NCBI GenBank assembly: GCA_036262835.1 | Contig: DATAID010000003.1 | Location: 66,433-130,432 of the forward strand | Length of the DNA stretch: 64,000 bases | Source: RBG-16-66-20 sp036262835 | Lineage (GTDB): Bacteria; Pseudomonadota; Gammaproteobacteria; Burkholderiales; SG8-39 | Direction of reading: 5' to 3' | Shown here: piece by piece, positions 8,402 to 16,541 of the stretch | Numbering within the stretch: position 1 is the first letter of the stretch | Layout of the letters: each line of letters begins with the position of its first letter | Translations under genes and position numbers: made by a program | The notes under the pieces: model-generated | What the model saw: the letters and a program-made list of their open reading frames with translations, nothing else | Told to the model about the DNA's origin: nothing | Databases searched by the model: none

Positions 8402-9612
8402 ACGACCGCGCGAGGCCGAATCGCGGCTGGCTCGAGGCCGCGCAGGCCGTGCAGGCCGAGACGGTCAAGCTGCGCCGCGCGATCCACGCCGAGCCGGAGC
8501 TCGGGTTGCAAACGCCGAAGACGATGGCGAAGGTGCGTGCGGCGCTCGCCGACCTGTCCCTGGAATGGAAAACCGGCAAATCGACCACCGGCGCGGTCGC
8601 GATCCTGCGCGGAGGACGGCCTGGCCGCACGGTGCTCCTGCGCGGCGACATGGACGCACTGCCCATGCCTGAGGACACCGGCCTCGCGTTCAGCTCGACG
8701 GTCGCGAACACCATGCACGCCTGCGGGCACGACACGCATACCGCGATGCTCGCCTCGGCGGCGCGCCTGATGAGCGCGCGGCGCGACTCGCTCGCCGGGA
8801 CCGTGCTCTTCATGTTCCAGCCCGGCGAAGAAGGCCATCACGGCGCACGCTTCATGATGGAGGACGGCCTGCTCAGCGACCCTGCGCCCGAGGCGGCATT
8901 CGCGCTGCATATTTATCCGAACGCGCCGGCAGGCGTTTTCGGCTCGAGACCAGGGCCGCTGCTTGCCTCCGCAGATCGGATCATGGTCGACGTGCGCGGC
9001 AAGGGCGGGCACGCCTCGATGCCGCACGACGCCATCGACCCGGTGCCGGTCGCCTGCGAGATCGTCACCGCCATGCAGGTGTTCATCACTCGGCGCATCG
9101 ACATCTTCGATCCGGCGGTGGTGACGATAGCGAAAATCGAGAGCGGCTCGACCAACAACGTGATTCCGGAGAGCGCGAGCCTGCTCGGCACCATCCGCAC
9201 GCAGTCGGAAGCGGCGCGCGAGCGCGTGCACGCGGGTCTCAAGCGCGTGGCGGAGAACGTGGCGCGGGCGCATGAGTGCGAGGCGGAAGTCAAAATCGAG
9301 CGCGGCTTTCCGGTCACCGTCTGCGATCCGCGGGCCTTCGCGCTTGCCCAGCAGACGATCGGCGAGCTCTTCGGCGCCCAATCCTGGCTGACGATGGCCT
9401 CGCCACTGATGGGCGCGGAGGATTTTTCCTACGTCCTGCAAAAGACGCCCGGCGCGATGCTCTTCCTCGGCGTTTGCCCGGAGGGACAGATGTGGAAGAG
9501 CGCCTGCCCGTGCCACTCCAACCGCATGGTGCTGAACGAGGCCATGCTCTCGCGCGGCGTCGCCGCGCACTGCGCAATCGCCGAGAATTACCTGGAGCGC
9601 GGTTTCGCCTGA
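8398..9612 (+). CDS. M20-family amidohydrolase (hippurate/N-acyl amino acid hydrolase type)
   Basis: Zinc-dependent M20D peptidase or amidohydrolase, 404 residues. Members remove acyl groups from amino acids such as hippurate or indole-acetyl conjugates. Visible motifs are RGDMDALP (about residues 82-89), HACGHDTHT (107-115), FQPGEEGHHGARFM with the catalytic glutamate pair, and MGAEDFSYVLQKTPG near the C-terminus. The dimerisation lid domain lies between. No signal peptide, so probably cytoplasmic. It overlaps atpC by four bases and may be co-transcribed with the ATP synthase, though no functional link is evident. The substrate cannot be told from sequence. Confidence 0.9.
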   Translation: MNDRARPNRGWLEAAQAVQAETVKLRRAIHAEPELGLQTPKTMAKVRAALADLSLEWKTGKSTTGAVAILRGGRPGRTVLLRGDMDALPMPEDTGLAFSSTVANTMHACGHDTHTAMLASAARLMSARRDSLAGTVLFMFQPGEEGHHGARFMMEDGLLSDPAPEAAFALHIYPNAPAGVFGSRPGPLLASADRIMVDVRGKGGHASMPHDAIDPVPVACEIVTAMQVFITRRIDIFDPAVVTIAKIESGSTNNVIPESASLLGTIRTQSEAARERVHAGLKRVAENVARAHECEAEVKIERGFPVTVCDPRAFALAQQTIGELFGAQSWLTMASPLMGAEDFSYVLQKTPGAMLFLGVCPEGQMWKSACPCHSNRMVLNEAMLSRGVAAHCAIAENYLERGFA

Positions 9613-9616
9613 GTCG

Positions 9617-10321
9617 CTAGGCGGCGAGCGCTCGCACGCGCTGCGCCAGCGCTTCCATTCGCTGGTCGTGGATCCCCATGTCGCGCAGGTGGGCGACCGT
9701 GTCGAACAGATAGTCGCAGCAGCGTCCGAGCGGGCCTTCGCCGCGTGCGAGGTAGCGCGCCATCGTCTCGGGGCCAAGACCGCCGCGGTAGCGCTCGTGC
9801 GCCTGGTTCGCAGCGAAGGCGATCGCGTGGGCGACGCCGTCAGCGGTTCGCGCCGCCACCCAGACCGGGCGATAGGAGCGCGTCATCATCTCGCGCCGCC
9901 AGAGCACATCCAGCTCTTCCTCGACCGCACGGGCGTGCAGGCGATAGGCGACGCCGTGGCAGCTGCCGCCGGGCTCGAGCGACAGCATCAAGCCGGGCCG
10001 CTCGGGGCTGCCGCGGCCGGCGCGCGCCAGCAGGCAGAATTCGCGATGAAAGCCGTGCACGAGCGCAGGACGTCGCTCGGCGTAACGGATCGCCGGATTC
10101 CACATAAGCGAGCCGTAGCCGAACACCCAGACGCTCGCCGGCTGCGGTGCCGCCTCAAGCATTTCGCGGATATGCGCCCGCCGCTCCGCCGGGGTCATCA
10201 GCTTGACGCGCGGACCGAGCAGACGCCGCGCCGCGGCATGCAGCGCGCCGTTCAACAGCGTCTCCCGGGTAAGCCTGAGCGCCCTACGGGCGCGCAGCGT
10301 AGGGCTCGTCTTCCGCGACAA
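9617..10321 (-). CDS. ChaC-like gamma-glutamylcyclotransferase
   Basis: Glutathione-specific gamma-glutamylcyclotransferase of the ChaC family, 234 residues as called. It would split glutathione to 5-oxoproline and Cys-Gly in the cytoplasm. The substrate loop VFGYGSLMWNP lies at about 66-76, and the likely catalytic glutamate is in WRREM (about 144). The called start is a TTG at 10321 that overlaps the end of the upstream glutathione S-transferase by 38 bases; an internal CTG is the alternative. The family-like segment LTRETLL lies upstream of the first downstream ATG, which supports an early start. The pair suggests a glutathione-related unit. Confidence 0.85.
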   Translation of the reverse strand: MSRKTSPTLRARRALRLTRETLLNGALHAAARRLLGPRVKLMTPAERRAHIREMLEAAPQPASVWVFGYGSLMWNPAIRYAERRPALVHGFHREFCLLARAGRGSPERPGLMLSLEPGGSCHGVAYRLHARAVEEELDVLWRREMMTRSYRPVWVAARTADGVAHAIAFAANQAHERYRGGLGPETMARYLARGEGPLGRCCDYLFDTVAHLRDMGIHDQRMEALAQRVRALAA

Positions 10322-10949
10322 ACTCGGTTTCCTTCACGGCGTCCGCGCTCCAGGCTTTGACGGCGGGCAAGTCGAGAAGCGCCTGCTGATAGCTCTGCGC
10401 CGCTCCTTTTAGCTCGACCGCGTAGGTCACGAAGCGCGTCGCGACCGGCGCGTAGAAGGCGTCCGCCGCGCTGAACTCGCCGAAGAGGTAAGGGCCTTTC
10501 GCCTGCGCCCAGATCGCGCTGATGCGCGCGATGTCCTTCGCCACGCCGTCGTTCATGCCCTTGCCCGGGTAGCGATTGCGAATATTCATCGGCATGGCCG
10601 CGCGCAAGGCGCGAAAGCCCGAATGCATCTCGGCGGCGGCCGAGCGCGCCCGCGCGCGCAACCGCGCGTCGGCCGGCCAGATGCTGCGCCCGGGGAAGAG
10701 CTCGTGCAGGCGCTCGGCAATCGCGAGCGTGTCCCAGGTGGCGAAGCCTTTGCCGGGCTCGCCTTCCCAGAGCACGGGCACCAGGCCGCTCGGCGAAAGC
10801 TTGGCGATATGGTCGCGCCAGTCCTGCGACTCGAACTTGATCAGGCGCTCCTGGAACGGGATTTCGCGCCCGCGCAGCAGCGTCCAGGGGCGCATCGACC
10901 AGGAGGAATAGTTCTTGTTTGCGATCACCAGCACGAGCGAAGCGCTCAT
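10284..10949 (-). CDS. Glutathione S-transferase family protein
   Basis: Soluble two-domain glutathione transferase, 221 residues. The N-terminal thioredoxin-fold domain starts LVIANKNYSSWSMRPWTLL, where the serine cluster near residue 16 is the likely glutathione-activating site. The loop GLVPVLWE contains the cis-proline, and the TWDTLAI stretch is equivalent to the usual ES glutathione-binding pair. The helical C-terminal domain contains GEFSAADAFYAPV. Its 3' end overlaps the 5' end of the ChaC-like gene. The substrate is not predictable. Confidence 0.88.
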   Translation of the reverse strand: MSASLVLVIANKNYSSWSMRPWTLLRGREIPFQERLIKFESQDWRDHIAKLSPSGLVPVLWEGEPGKGFATWDTLAIAERLHELFPGRSIWPADARLRARARSAAAEMHSGFRALRAAMPMNIRNRYPGKGMNDGVAKDIARISAIWAQAKGPYLFGEFSAADAFYAPVATRFVTYAVELKGAAQSYQQALLDLPAVKAWSADAVKETEFVAEDEPYAARP

Positions 10950-10959
10950 GCCGGGAATT

Positions 10960-12336
10960 CTATGCGGCTTTGCCCTGCGGCGCAGGGCTGCCCACGGCGT
11001 ACCAGTCCACCTTGCGGGTCGCGATCATCGCCGCGGCGAGGCACGCGAAGACGAGGAGCGACCCCATGAGGAGCGCGTGGTCCTCCGAGCGCAGCAGCAC
11101 ATAGAGCAGCCCGTATAGCAGCGCAAGCCCCGCCGCGAACCCCGCGCCCAGGCGCGCGCTCTTCAGGATGTGGCGCACGTAGTAGCCGAGCAGCGCGACG
11201 CAGGCGCCGGCGCCGATGGCATACGCGGAGGCGAAGCCCAGATGCTCGGAAAGCGAAATGAGCAGCAGGAAAAAGACGGCGAGCGCGCAGCCGACGAGCG
11301 CGTATTGCAGCGGGTGGATCGCCAGGCGCGCGAGTATCTCGAAGAGAAAGAAGGCCGCGAAAGTGAGGCCGATGAAAAGAAAGCCGTACTTCAGCGAGCG
11401 CTCGACCGTGTGGTACAGATCCACTGGCTGGAAGAACGAGACCGCGAGCGTGTGATTGCTGAAGGGCTCGCATTGCCGCGATTGCAGGCAACGCTCGTAG
11501 ACCTGCGCGAGGTTGGTCGCGAAATGCGATGTGCGCCAGCGCGCCGCAAAGCCATCCTGGCCGACGCGGGTGCCCGAATCCGGCAGGAGGCGGCCGGCGA
11601 AGCTCGGGTGCGCCCAAGTCGAGGCGAGCGCCACGCGCGTCGTGGCTCCGACCGGCACGATGTCGAGCCGCTCGGTGCCAAGAAGGATAAGCGAGATCTT
11701 GAATTCGTAAACGGTCGGTGTCTTCGCGTCCGTCGCCGCGAGCGCTCCCAGATCGGCATGGATCCCGCTCGGCAGAGCGGCCGCTTCAAGGCCGCCGGGG
11801 TGCACTTGCGCTTCGGTGCCGTTCCATTCCACGAGCACCGGCTCGCGGATTCCCCGTGTATCCGAAACGCCCAGCACGAGCTGCGCGCGGCCCCAATCGA
11901 GGCTTCCGGTGCCCTGCGCCACGCCCAGGCCGGGCGGCAGCGTGAACGACCCTTGGAGCGCGCCGCGCAGCGTGTAGAGATGCGCCTTGTAGAGGCCGCG
12001 ATGCTTTTCCTGCAGCTCGATCGCGCCCTCGATCGCAAGCGTGTCGGGAAGAAGGGCGATATGCCCACGCTCGATGCGCTCTTTCCGCGCGGTGCGGGTA
12101 TGGCCGCCGTCGTCGGTGATCGTCGTCGCCTCCACGCTGCGGCGGGTCCAGGGGATGTAGAGCACGGGCCCGGCGATCTTCTGCGGCTCGCTCGCGCTGC
12201 GGCCGATGTCCGCGACCACGCCGTCGCGAAGGCCCTTTCGCTCGGCGACGAGCGCGCGCACCATCTTGAGCGGCACCTGCAGGATCAGGCCGACCGCCAG
12301 GATCAGGCCGATTTTCCAGAGCAGCGCTTTCTGCAT
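10960..12336 (-). CDS. creD: CreD-like inner membrane protein
   Basis: 458-residue integral membrane protein of the CreD family, which in enterics and pseudomonads belongs to the CreBC two-component regulon and affects envelope integrity and beta-lactam response. It has an N-terminal membrane helix (about 8-26), a large periplasmic region beginning with the family-like IAGPVLYIPW, and a C-terminal block of five or six helices from about residue 315. The ATG at 12336 follows a GAGGAGGC ribosome site; an in-frame stop a little upstream rules out extension. It lies divergent from a two-component pair, as expected for a Cre-like regulon. Confidence 0.88.
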   Translation of the reverse strand: MQKALLWKIGLILAVGLILQVPLKMVRALVAERKGLRDGVVADIGRSASEPQKIAGPVLYIPWTRRSVEATTITDDGGHTRTARKERIERGHIALLPDTLAIEGAIELQEKHRGLYKAHLYTLRGALQGSFTLPPGLGVAQGTGSLDWGRAQLVLGVSDTRGIREPVLVEWNGTEAQVHPGGLEAAALPSGIHADLGALAATDAKTPTVYEFKISLILLGTERLDIVPVGATTRVALASTWAHPSFAGRLLPDSGTRVGQDGFAARWRTSHFATNLAQVYERCLQSRQCEPFSNHTLAVSFFQPVDLYHTVERSLKYGFLFIGLTFAAFFLFEILARLAIHPLQYALVGCALAVFFLLLISLSEHLGFASAYAIGAGACVALLGYYVRHILKSARLGAGFAAGLALLYGLLYVLLRSEDHALLMGSLLVFACLAAAMIATRKVDWYAVGSPAPQGKAA

Positions 12337-12500
12337 GCCTCCTCGCGGGTATCGCTCATCTGCCGAAGCGCGCGGGCGGCGCCAGGACCGTGTCCCGATC
12401 CTCCTTTCTCGATCCGGCGCGCCCGACGCCGCGGTTCATGCGGGTCGAAGTCGCGCGGCAGCGCGCATTCGATCCCCAATTCCGTCTCGCCGTAGCTCAT
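12303..12500 (-). CDS. Possible 65-residue protein upstream of creD
   Basis: Small ORF of 65 codons between a 39-residue membrane peptide and creD. Its ATG overlaps the preceding stop as ATGA (12500-12497), and its 3' end overlaps the creD start by 34 bases. The product is soluble, rich in arginine and glycine, with two cysteines near the C-terminus. I do not recognise the family. The only support is the tight overlap on both sides; it could instead be untranslated spacer, since an AAGGAGG-like sequence and the creD ribosome site lie inside it. Confidence 0.35.
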   Translation of the reverse strand: MSYGETELGIECALPRDFDPHEPRRRARRIEKGGSGHGPGAARALRQMSDTREEACRKRCSGKSA

Positions 12501-12616
12501 GCCGTCGCGAGCAGCATCGTCACGCCCGCGAGCACGACGCTCACGAACACGCCCACGGCAAGGGCGAGCGCGACCTGGGCGACGATTTCTGCGGCGAAGT
12601 GCTGGGTTTTTTCCAT
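12497..12616 (-). CDS. 39-residue single-pass membrane peptide upstream of creD
   Basis: Very short ORF starting at ATG 12616 and preceded by a strong GAGGAGGGGCC ribosome site. The peptide begins MEKTQHFAAEIVAQ and continues as one uninterrupted hydrophobic helix rich in Val, Leu and Ala (about residues 15-38). It would be an inner-membrane micropeptide co-transcribed with creD. No known family is recognised. The good ribosome site and clean amphipathic-then-hydrophobic pattern argue that it is real. It is the first gene of the minus-strand unit, divergent from the response regulator. Confidence 0.6.
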   Translation of the reverse strand: MEKTQHFAAEIVAQVALALAVGVFVSVVLAGVTMLLATA

Positions 12617-12752
12617 GGCCCCTCCTCGGTTGTCGGCGTCATTGAAAGCCCCGAAAGAGCCGGCGCGAGGTCGAGGTTGTGGCGAGCTGCGGACCAAAAA
12701 GGGCAAAGAAATGACGCCTCTCCGGACGGCCTTTCTCCCGGAAGCGTTCCGG

Positions 12753-12767
12753 TATAGTCGGCGCATG
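12753..12767 (+). promoter_or_regulatory. Candidate -10 element giving a leaderless regulator mRNA
   Basis: TATAGT at 12753-12758 ends six bases before the ATG at 12765, so a transcript started at the usual distance would begin at or next to the start codon. No Shine-Dalgarno sequence precedes the ATG. The -35 region is weak (near 12730). This suggests leaderless translation of the response regulator. The whole divergent region 12617-12764 otherwise shows no clear element. Confidence 0.3.
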
Positions 12768-13454
12768 GCCCGCCGTATCGCCGTCGTGGAGGATGACGCC
12801 GCCATCCGCGCCAACTACGCCGAGGCGCTCAAGCGCCACGGCTACGACGTGGCGGCCTACCCGGGACGGCGCGAGGCGATGGACGCGCTGCGTTCACGCC
12901 TGCCGGACCTTGCAATCATCGACATCGGCCTGGGCGACGAGGCCGAAGGCGGCTTCGCGCTTTGCCGCGAGCTGCGCGCGCTTTCCGCCCAGCTGCCGAT
13001 CGTCTTTCTCACCGCGCGCGACTCGGACTTCGACGTGGTCTCGGGCCTGCGCCTGGGCGCCGACGACTACCTCACCAAGGAGGTGAGCCTGCCGCATCTG
13101 ATGGCGCGTATCGGCGCGCTCTTTCGCCGCGTGGACGCGCTCGCGGAGTCCAAGCCTGCCGAGGAGCGCATCGTGCGCGGCCCGCTCGAGCTCGATCTCA
13201 AGCGCTTCAGCGCGCAGTGGCGCTCGGCGCGAATCGAGCTGACCTTGACCGAATTCTGGATCGTTCATTCGCTCGCGCGGCATCCGGGGCACGTCAAAAG
13301 CCGCGACCAGCTCATGCGCGACGCCGAGCTCGTGGTCGACGACGCCACCATTACTTCGCACGTCAAGCGCGTGCGCGCCAAATTCCTCGCCGGCGACCCG
13401 GCGTTCGACGCGATCGAGACCGTGTACGGCCTCGGTTACCGCTGGAACGCCTAG
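12765..13454 (+). CDS. OmpR-type response regulator, PdsR/CreB-like
   Basis: Two-component response regulator, 229 residues. The receiver domain has the acidic pair in VVEDD (9-11), phospho-acceptor Asp53 in IIDIGLGDE, and the conserved Lys105 in YLTKE. The C-terminal winged helix ends with ETVYGLGYRWNA. The segments DIGLGDEAEGGFALCRELR and LTARDSDFDVVSGLRLGAD resemble the regulator family annotated as a proteobacterial dedicated sortase system regulator, which is related to CreB. No sortase gene is in the window. The gene is paired with the histidine kinase 13 bases downstream and faces creD, its probable target. ATG 12765 was chosen as the first residue of the receiver fold. Confidence 0.88.
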   Translation: MARRIAVVEDDAAIRANYAEALKRHGYDVAAYPGRREAMDALRSRLPDLAIIDIGLGDEAEGGFALCRELRALSAQLPIVFLTARDSDFDVVSGLRLGADDYLTKEVSLPHLMARIGALFRRVDALAESKPAEERIVRGPLELDLKRFSAQWRSARIELTLTEFWIVHSLARHPGHVKSRDQLMRDAELVVDDATITSHVKRVRAKFLAGDPAFDAIETVYGLGYRWNA

Positions 13455-13467
13455 GCGCGCTCTTCCG

Positions 13468-15054
13468 ATGAGCCGGTTTCCGCTGCGCGCGAAGCTTGCG
13501 CTCGTCGCGCTCACGCTGCTCGCCCTGCCCTGGGCCGGCTGGATGTATGTGCGCGAAATGGAGCGCTTTCTCCTCGCCGCGCAGGAGGAGGCGCTCGCCG
13601 CGACCGCACGCGCGATCGCCACGGCGCTGCACGAGCGCCCGCAGCTGCTCGCCTACCGCGCCACGCCCGAATCCGTGCTGCGCGAGGAAGCGGAAAAGGA
13701 GCTCAGGCGGCTTGCCGGGGACGTGATCGAGCGCGAGGAGCCGGCGCGCAGCCGCGCGCCCGACGGCGAGATCGCGGCCATCCTGAAGGGCCTGGAGCGC
13801 GGTAACTCGCGCATCTGGGTGGTGAGCCGCGACTACCGCGTGCTCGCCCTGGCGGGGAGCCTGAAGCGAGACCCCGAGCCCCCGCGCCTCGCCGAGCGGC
13901 TGCTCGGTTGGCTGATCGCCCCGCCAACCGAGGACTTCGACGACGCGATTGCCCAGGATGCGATCGCTGCGGGGCGCGAGGTTGCCTCCGCGCTGCAGGG
14001 CGCGGCCGCCAAGCGCGCGCGCCGGACGCGCGATGAGCGCGCCGTGGTGCTCTCGGCCGCCTATCCCATCTGGGTCGGGGATGAAGTGCACGGCGCGGTG
14101 GTGGTCGAGGAAACGACCAACCGGATCGCCTCCCTGCGCAGCCAGGCGCTTGAGCGCCTGGTCGTCGCGACCCTCGCGCTTTTCGCGCTGGTGGGCGCGA
14201 TCCTGCTCTGGTTCGCGACGCGCATCTCGAACCGGATCCGGCGCCTCTCGGACGAGGCGGAGGCGGCGATCGATGCGCGCGGCCGGGTCACGCGCCTCAC
14301 CACGGCCTCCGAGGCGGGCGACGAGATCGGCGACCTTTCGCGCAGCTTCAGCACCGTGCTCGAGCGCCTGGCGCGCTACAACGCCTACCTGGAAGCGCTC
14401 GCGGGGCGGCTCTCGCACGAGCTGCGCACCCCCGTGGCCGTGGTGCGCTCCTCCCTCGAGAATCTGCACGCGGCGCGCACGGCCGAAGAAACGCGCACCT
14501 ATCTCTCCCGCGCCGAAGAGGGCCTCGCGCGCCTCTCCACGATTCTCGCCCGCATGACCGAGGCGAGCCGCCTCGAGCAGAGCCTGCAATCGGCCGCGCG
14601 CGAGCGTTTCGACGCCTCGCTCGTGGTGCGCGGGTGCGCCGAAGGCTACCGCATGGCTTACGCCCCCCGCACGTTCGAGCTGTCGCTCCCCGAAAGCCCG
14701 GTGACGGCGCACGGCGTTCCCGATCTGCTCGCGCAAATGCTCGACAAGCTGGTCGAGAACGCCGTGGACTTCGCAACTCCCGGCACGGCCATTCGGATTT
14801 CACTCGCCGTGGCGGGCGGCAGCGCGCGGCTGCGAGTCGAGAATGACGGACCGACCTTGCCCGAGTCGGTGCGCGATTCGCTCTTTGCCTCGATGGTCTC
14901 GCATCGCGAGGAGCGCACGGCCGCCGCCCCGCACCTTGGACTCGGGCTTTATATCGCGCGCCTGATCGCCGAGTTCCATGGCGGGACGCTGCACGCGGAG
15001 AATCTTCCCGGCTCGCGCGGCGTCGCTTTCGAAGCCACGCTCGCGGCGGCCTGA
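13468..15054 (+). CDS. Membrane sensor histidine kinase
   Basis: Sensor kinase of 528 residues partnering the upstream regulator. It has an N-terminal membrane helix (about 8-28), a periplasmic sensor region to about 228, a second helix (231-251), a HAMP linker, a DHp domain with the phospho-accepting His317 in RLSHELRTPVAVV, and an ATPase domain with VENAVDFA (N box) and GLGLYIARLIAEFHGG (G2 box). The sensor domain is not recognised beyond resemblance in layout to PdsS/CreC kinases. The ligand is unknown; by analogy with CreC it may sense envelope or metabolic state. Confidence 0.9.
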   Translation: MSRFPLRAKLALVALTLLALPWAGWMYVREMERFLLAAQEEALAATARAIATALHERPQLLAYRATPESVLREEAEKELRRLAGDVIEREEPARSRAPDGEIAAILKGLERGNSRIWVVSRDYRVLALAGSLKRDPEPPRLAERLLGWLIAPPTEDFDDAIAQDAIAAGREVASALQGAAAKRARRTRDERAVVLSAAYPIWVGDEVHGAVVVEETTNRIASLRSQALERLVVATLALFALVGAILLWFATRISNRIRRLSDEAEAAIDARGRVTRLTTASEAGDEIGDLSRSFSTVLERLARYNAYLEALAGRLSHELRTPVAVVRSSLENLHAARTAEETRTYLSRAEEGLARLSTILARMTEASRLEQSLQSAARERFDASLVVRGCAEGYRMAYAPRTFELSLPESPVTAHGVPDLLAQMLDKLVENAVDFATPGTAIRISLAVAGGSARLRVENDGPTLPESVRDSLFASMVSHREERTAAAPHLGLGLYIARLIAEFHGGTLHAENLPGSRGVAFEATLAAA

Positions 15055-15080
15055 TCGGGCAAAATCGGGGCGGGGATTCC

Positions 15081-16541
15081 GTGGACACCTACGACCTTTT
15101 CGTCATTGGGGGCGGCATCAATGGCGCCGGCATCGCGCGCGACGCGGCCGGCCGCGGGCTGTCGGTGCTGCTCGCCGAGAAGGACGATCTTGCGAGCGCG
15201 ACCTCGTCCTCCTCCTCCAAGATGATCCACGGCGGCCTGCGCTATCTCGAGCTCTACGAGTTTCGCCTCGTCGCCGAAGCGCTCGCCGAGCGCGAGGTGC
15301 TGCTCAAGGTGGCCGCGCACCTCGTGTGGCCGGCGCGCTTTGTCATGCCGCACGTCCCCGAGCTGCGCCCGCGCTGGATGATCCGCGCCGGCCTCTTCCT
15401 CTACGATCACCTCGCGCGCCGCGCGAGCCTGCCCGGCTCCAAGGCGATCCGCCTCGATGCCCCGCCTTACAGCTCCGGACTCAAGCCGCAGTTCCGACAC
15501 GGCTTCATCTACTCCGATTGCCGCGTCGACGACGCCCGGCTTGTCGTGGCCACCGCCATGGATGCGCGCGAGCGCAAGGCGCGGATTCTCACGCGCACCG
15601 GGTGCCTGGCGGCGCAGCGTGTCGACGGTGGGTGGCGCGCGCGACTGTCCAATGGCGAGGAGATCTCGGCGCGCGTGGTCGTGAACGCCGCGGGTCCCTG
15701 GGTCAAGACCGTGCTGAATGACAAGCTTGCGCAGCCTTCGCGCGACGCGGTGCGCCTGGTGAAGGGAAGCCACATCGTCGTGCCCAAGCGCTATGAAGGC
15801 GAGCACGCCTTCATCCTGCAGAACGACGATGGGCGGGTCATCTTCATGATCCCCTATGGGGACCTCCATACGCTGATCGGCACCACCGATATTCCGGTCG
15901 AAGGCGAAGTCGCACATCCGCAGGCGAGCGCGGAGGAGATCGCCTACATCTGTCGCGCGGTGAACCGGTACCTTGAGCGCCCCACCCGCCCCGAAGACGT
16001 GGTGTGGAGCTATTCGGGCGTGCGCCCGCTCTACGACGACGGCAGCTCCGATCCGTCGGACGTCACGCGCGACTACACCTTGCGGGTCGACGATGTGGAG
16101 GGCAAGGCGCCCGTGCTTTCGGTGTTCGGCGGAAAAATCACGACCTATCGCCGCCTCGCCGAGCATGCGATGGAGAAGCTCGCGCCCTATTTCCCGGGGT
16201 TGAAGCCCGCCTGGACCGCCCGCACGCCGCTGTCCGGCAGCGACTTCGGCGGCGCCTCGCGCATCGAGGCGCGCGATGCCTTTTTCACGAGCCATCCGAA
16301 TCTCGCCGAATCGATGCTGCGGCCGATCTTCCGCCGCCATGGCAGCCACGCACAGGTCGTGGTCGGCGACGGCGACCTGGGCGAGGATCTCGGCGCCGGC
16401 CTCACCGAGCGCGAGATCCGCTATCTGGTGGAGCACGAGTGGGCCCAGACGGCCGAAGACGTGCTCTGGCGCCGCACCAAGGCGGGCCTTCTCATGACTC
16501 AAGCCCAGCGCGCGCGCGTCGCAGCGCTTTTTCGCCGATGA
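15081..16541 (+). CDS. glpD: Aerobic glycerol-3-phosphate dehydrogenase
   Basis: FAD-dependent membrane-associated dehydrogenase, 486 residues, oxidising glycerol 3-phosphate to dihydroxyacetone phosphate and passing electrons to quinone. The N-terminal dinucleotide motif is GGGINGAGIARDAAGRG, followed by SSSKMIHGGLRYLE. Later motifs are VVNAAGPWV and SVFGGKITTYRRLAE, and there is a C-terminal DAO-C domain. The start is GTG at 15081 with a GGGG-type site just upstream. The stop overlaps the next gene as ATGA, coupling it to the HAD phosphatase. No glpF, glpK or glpR is nearby. Confidence 0.95.
   Translation: MDTYDLFVIGGGINGAGIARDAAGRGLSVLLAEKDDLASATSSSSSKMIHGGLRYLELYEFRLVAEALAEREVLLKVAAHLVWPARFVMPHVPELRPRWMIRAGLFLYDHLARRASLPGSKAIRLDAPPYSSGLKPQFRHGFIYSDCRVDDARLVVATAMDARERKARILTRTGCLAAQRVDGGWRARLSNGEEISARVVVNAAGPWVKTVLNDKLAQPSRDAVRLVKGSHIVVPKRYEGEHAFILQNDDGRVIFMIPYGDLHTLIGTTDIPVEGEVAHPQASAEEIAYICRAVNRYLERPTRPEDVVWSYSGVRPLYDDGSSDPSDVTRDYTLRVDDVEGKAPVLSVFGGKITTYRRLAEHAMEKLAPYFPGLKPAWTARTPLSGSDFGGASRIEARDAFFTSHPNLAESMLRPIFRRHGSHAQVVVGDGDLGEDLGAGLTEREIRYLVEHEWAQTAEDVLWRRTKAGLLMTQAQRARVAALFRR

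Noticed and set aside
8083..9777. 564-codon minus-strand open frame over atpC and the amidohydrolase
   Set aside because: Opposes well-supported genes and has shadow-type composition without motifs.
11170..12495. 441-codon plus-strand frame opposite creD
   Set aside because: Arg/Glu/Ala-rich shadow of creD; no ribosome site or recognisable fold.
12390..12764. N-terminal extension of the response regulator
   Set aside because: The open frame continues upstream, but the residues are not receiver-like and overlap the minus-strand micro-ORFs; the receiver fold begins at 12765.
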